Source: Gemmobacter sp. (GTDB lineage Bacteria; Pseudomonadota; Alphaproteobacteria; Rhodobacterales; Rhodobacteraceae). From it: DNA of 5,298 nt. The position numbers and the translations under genes were made by a program. Numbering within the stretch: the stretch's first letter is position 1; the number at the start of each line of letters is the position of its first letter. Under the pieces are notes generated by a model, which had not been told where the DNA came from, made no database searches, and worked only from the letters and a program-made list of their open reading frames with translations. Below are positions 5,226 through 5,298 of this stretch, piece after piece. The stretch spans positions 4,297-9,594 of the forward strand of contig DOMY01000105.1 in assembly GCA_003509785.1 (NCBI GenBank), given 5' to 3'.

Positions 5226-5260
5226 AGTTTAAAGGTAAACTTTGTTGCGCCCGCCGCAAC
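5226..5260. promoter_or_regulatory. Two adjacent dyads upstream of the antiporter, possible operators
   Basis: AGTTTA-N4-TAAACT (5226-5241) has perfect 6-bp arms, and GTTGCG-N5-CGCAAC (5244-5260) has perfect 6-bp arms two bases further on. Both lie 54-88 bases before the antiporter start, where promoter or operator sites are expected. The first is AT-rich with spacing typical of dimeric winged-helix or TetR-like repressors. I could not place a convincing -35/-10 pair here, and the regulator is unknown. The second could also fold as an RNA hairpin. Confidence 0.4.
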
Positions 5261-5298
5261 CATGTCTCTGATAACAATTTGGGCTGAAGTCTTTCATC

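Noticed and set aside
4148..5263. Minus-strand open frame of 371 codons overlapping the antiporter gene in another frame
   Set aside because: The antiporter frame shows clear membrane segments and family motifs over the same bases; this one is Arg/Gly-rich noise.
5229..5297. Tiny minus-strand frame ATG 5297 to TAA 5229 (22 residues)
   Set aside because: No ribosome binding site can be seen because the window ends, the composition is unremarkable, and it ends inside a dyad; too short to support.
5262..5298. Possible start of a divergent plus-strand gene at ATG 5262
   Set aside because: Only 12 codons are visible and there is no Shine-Dalgarno in the GC-rich bases before it. More sequence to the right would settle it.

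Overview
The window looks like chromosomal housekeeping DNA from a GC-rich alphaproteobacterium, most likely Rhodobacteraceae (Rhodobacter/Paracoccus/Roseobacter-like). This rests on the protein families present (a DUF2794 protein, an IalB-family protein, a Rhizobium-type L-asparaginase), on the strong G/C third-position bias, and on a G-rich tandem hairpin after the first gene that resembles intergenic elements I remember from this family. The genus cannot be fixed from the sequence alone.

Layout, left to right. The 3' end of a C40 (NlpC/P60) cell-wall peptidase gene (+, 1-204) converges on a small DUF2794 gene (-, 280-633), with a tandem hairpin terminator between them. A 245-base gap (634-878) holds three inverted repeats and no convincing gene. 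Next come an ReAV-type L-asparaginase (-, 879-1880) and, divergent from it, an exported IalB-family protein (+, 2050-2586). Their 169-base spacer carries a possible bidirectional promoter in which both directions share one palindromic -10 box. The IalB gene ends in a textbook UUCG-loop terminator. It is followed by a 15-bp palindrome, a good sigma70-type promoter and rlmN (+, 2726-3907), the 23S rRNA A2503 / tRNA A37 methyltransferase. rlmN converges at 23 bases on a KefB/YbaL-type cation:proton antiporter gene (-, 3931-5172), whose terminator hairpin is built around the rlmN stop codon. The last 126 bases hold the antiporter's upstream region, with two adjacent dyads that may be operators.

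The genes are not an obvious pathway. They are mostly single-gene units separated by hairpins, covering cell-wall turnover, asparagine catabolism, an envelope protein, rRNA/tRNA methylation and ion homeostasis. I see no mobile element, tRNA, rRNA or CRISPR array, and no clear undescribed multi-gene system. The points most worth a second look are the antiporter, which starts at TTG and lacks the C-terminal RCK/TrkA-N domain of YbaL, the shared -10 divergent promoter, the paired dyads upstream of the antiporter, and the long stem-loop at 775-819.
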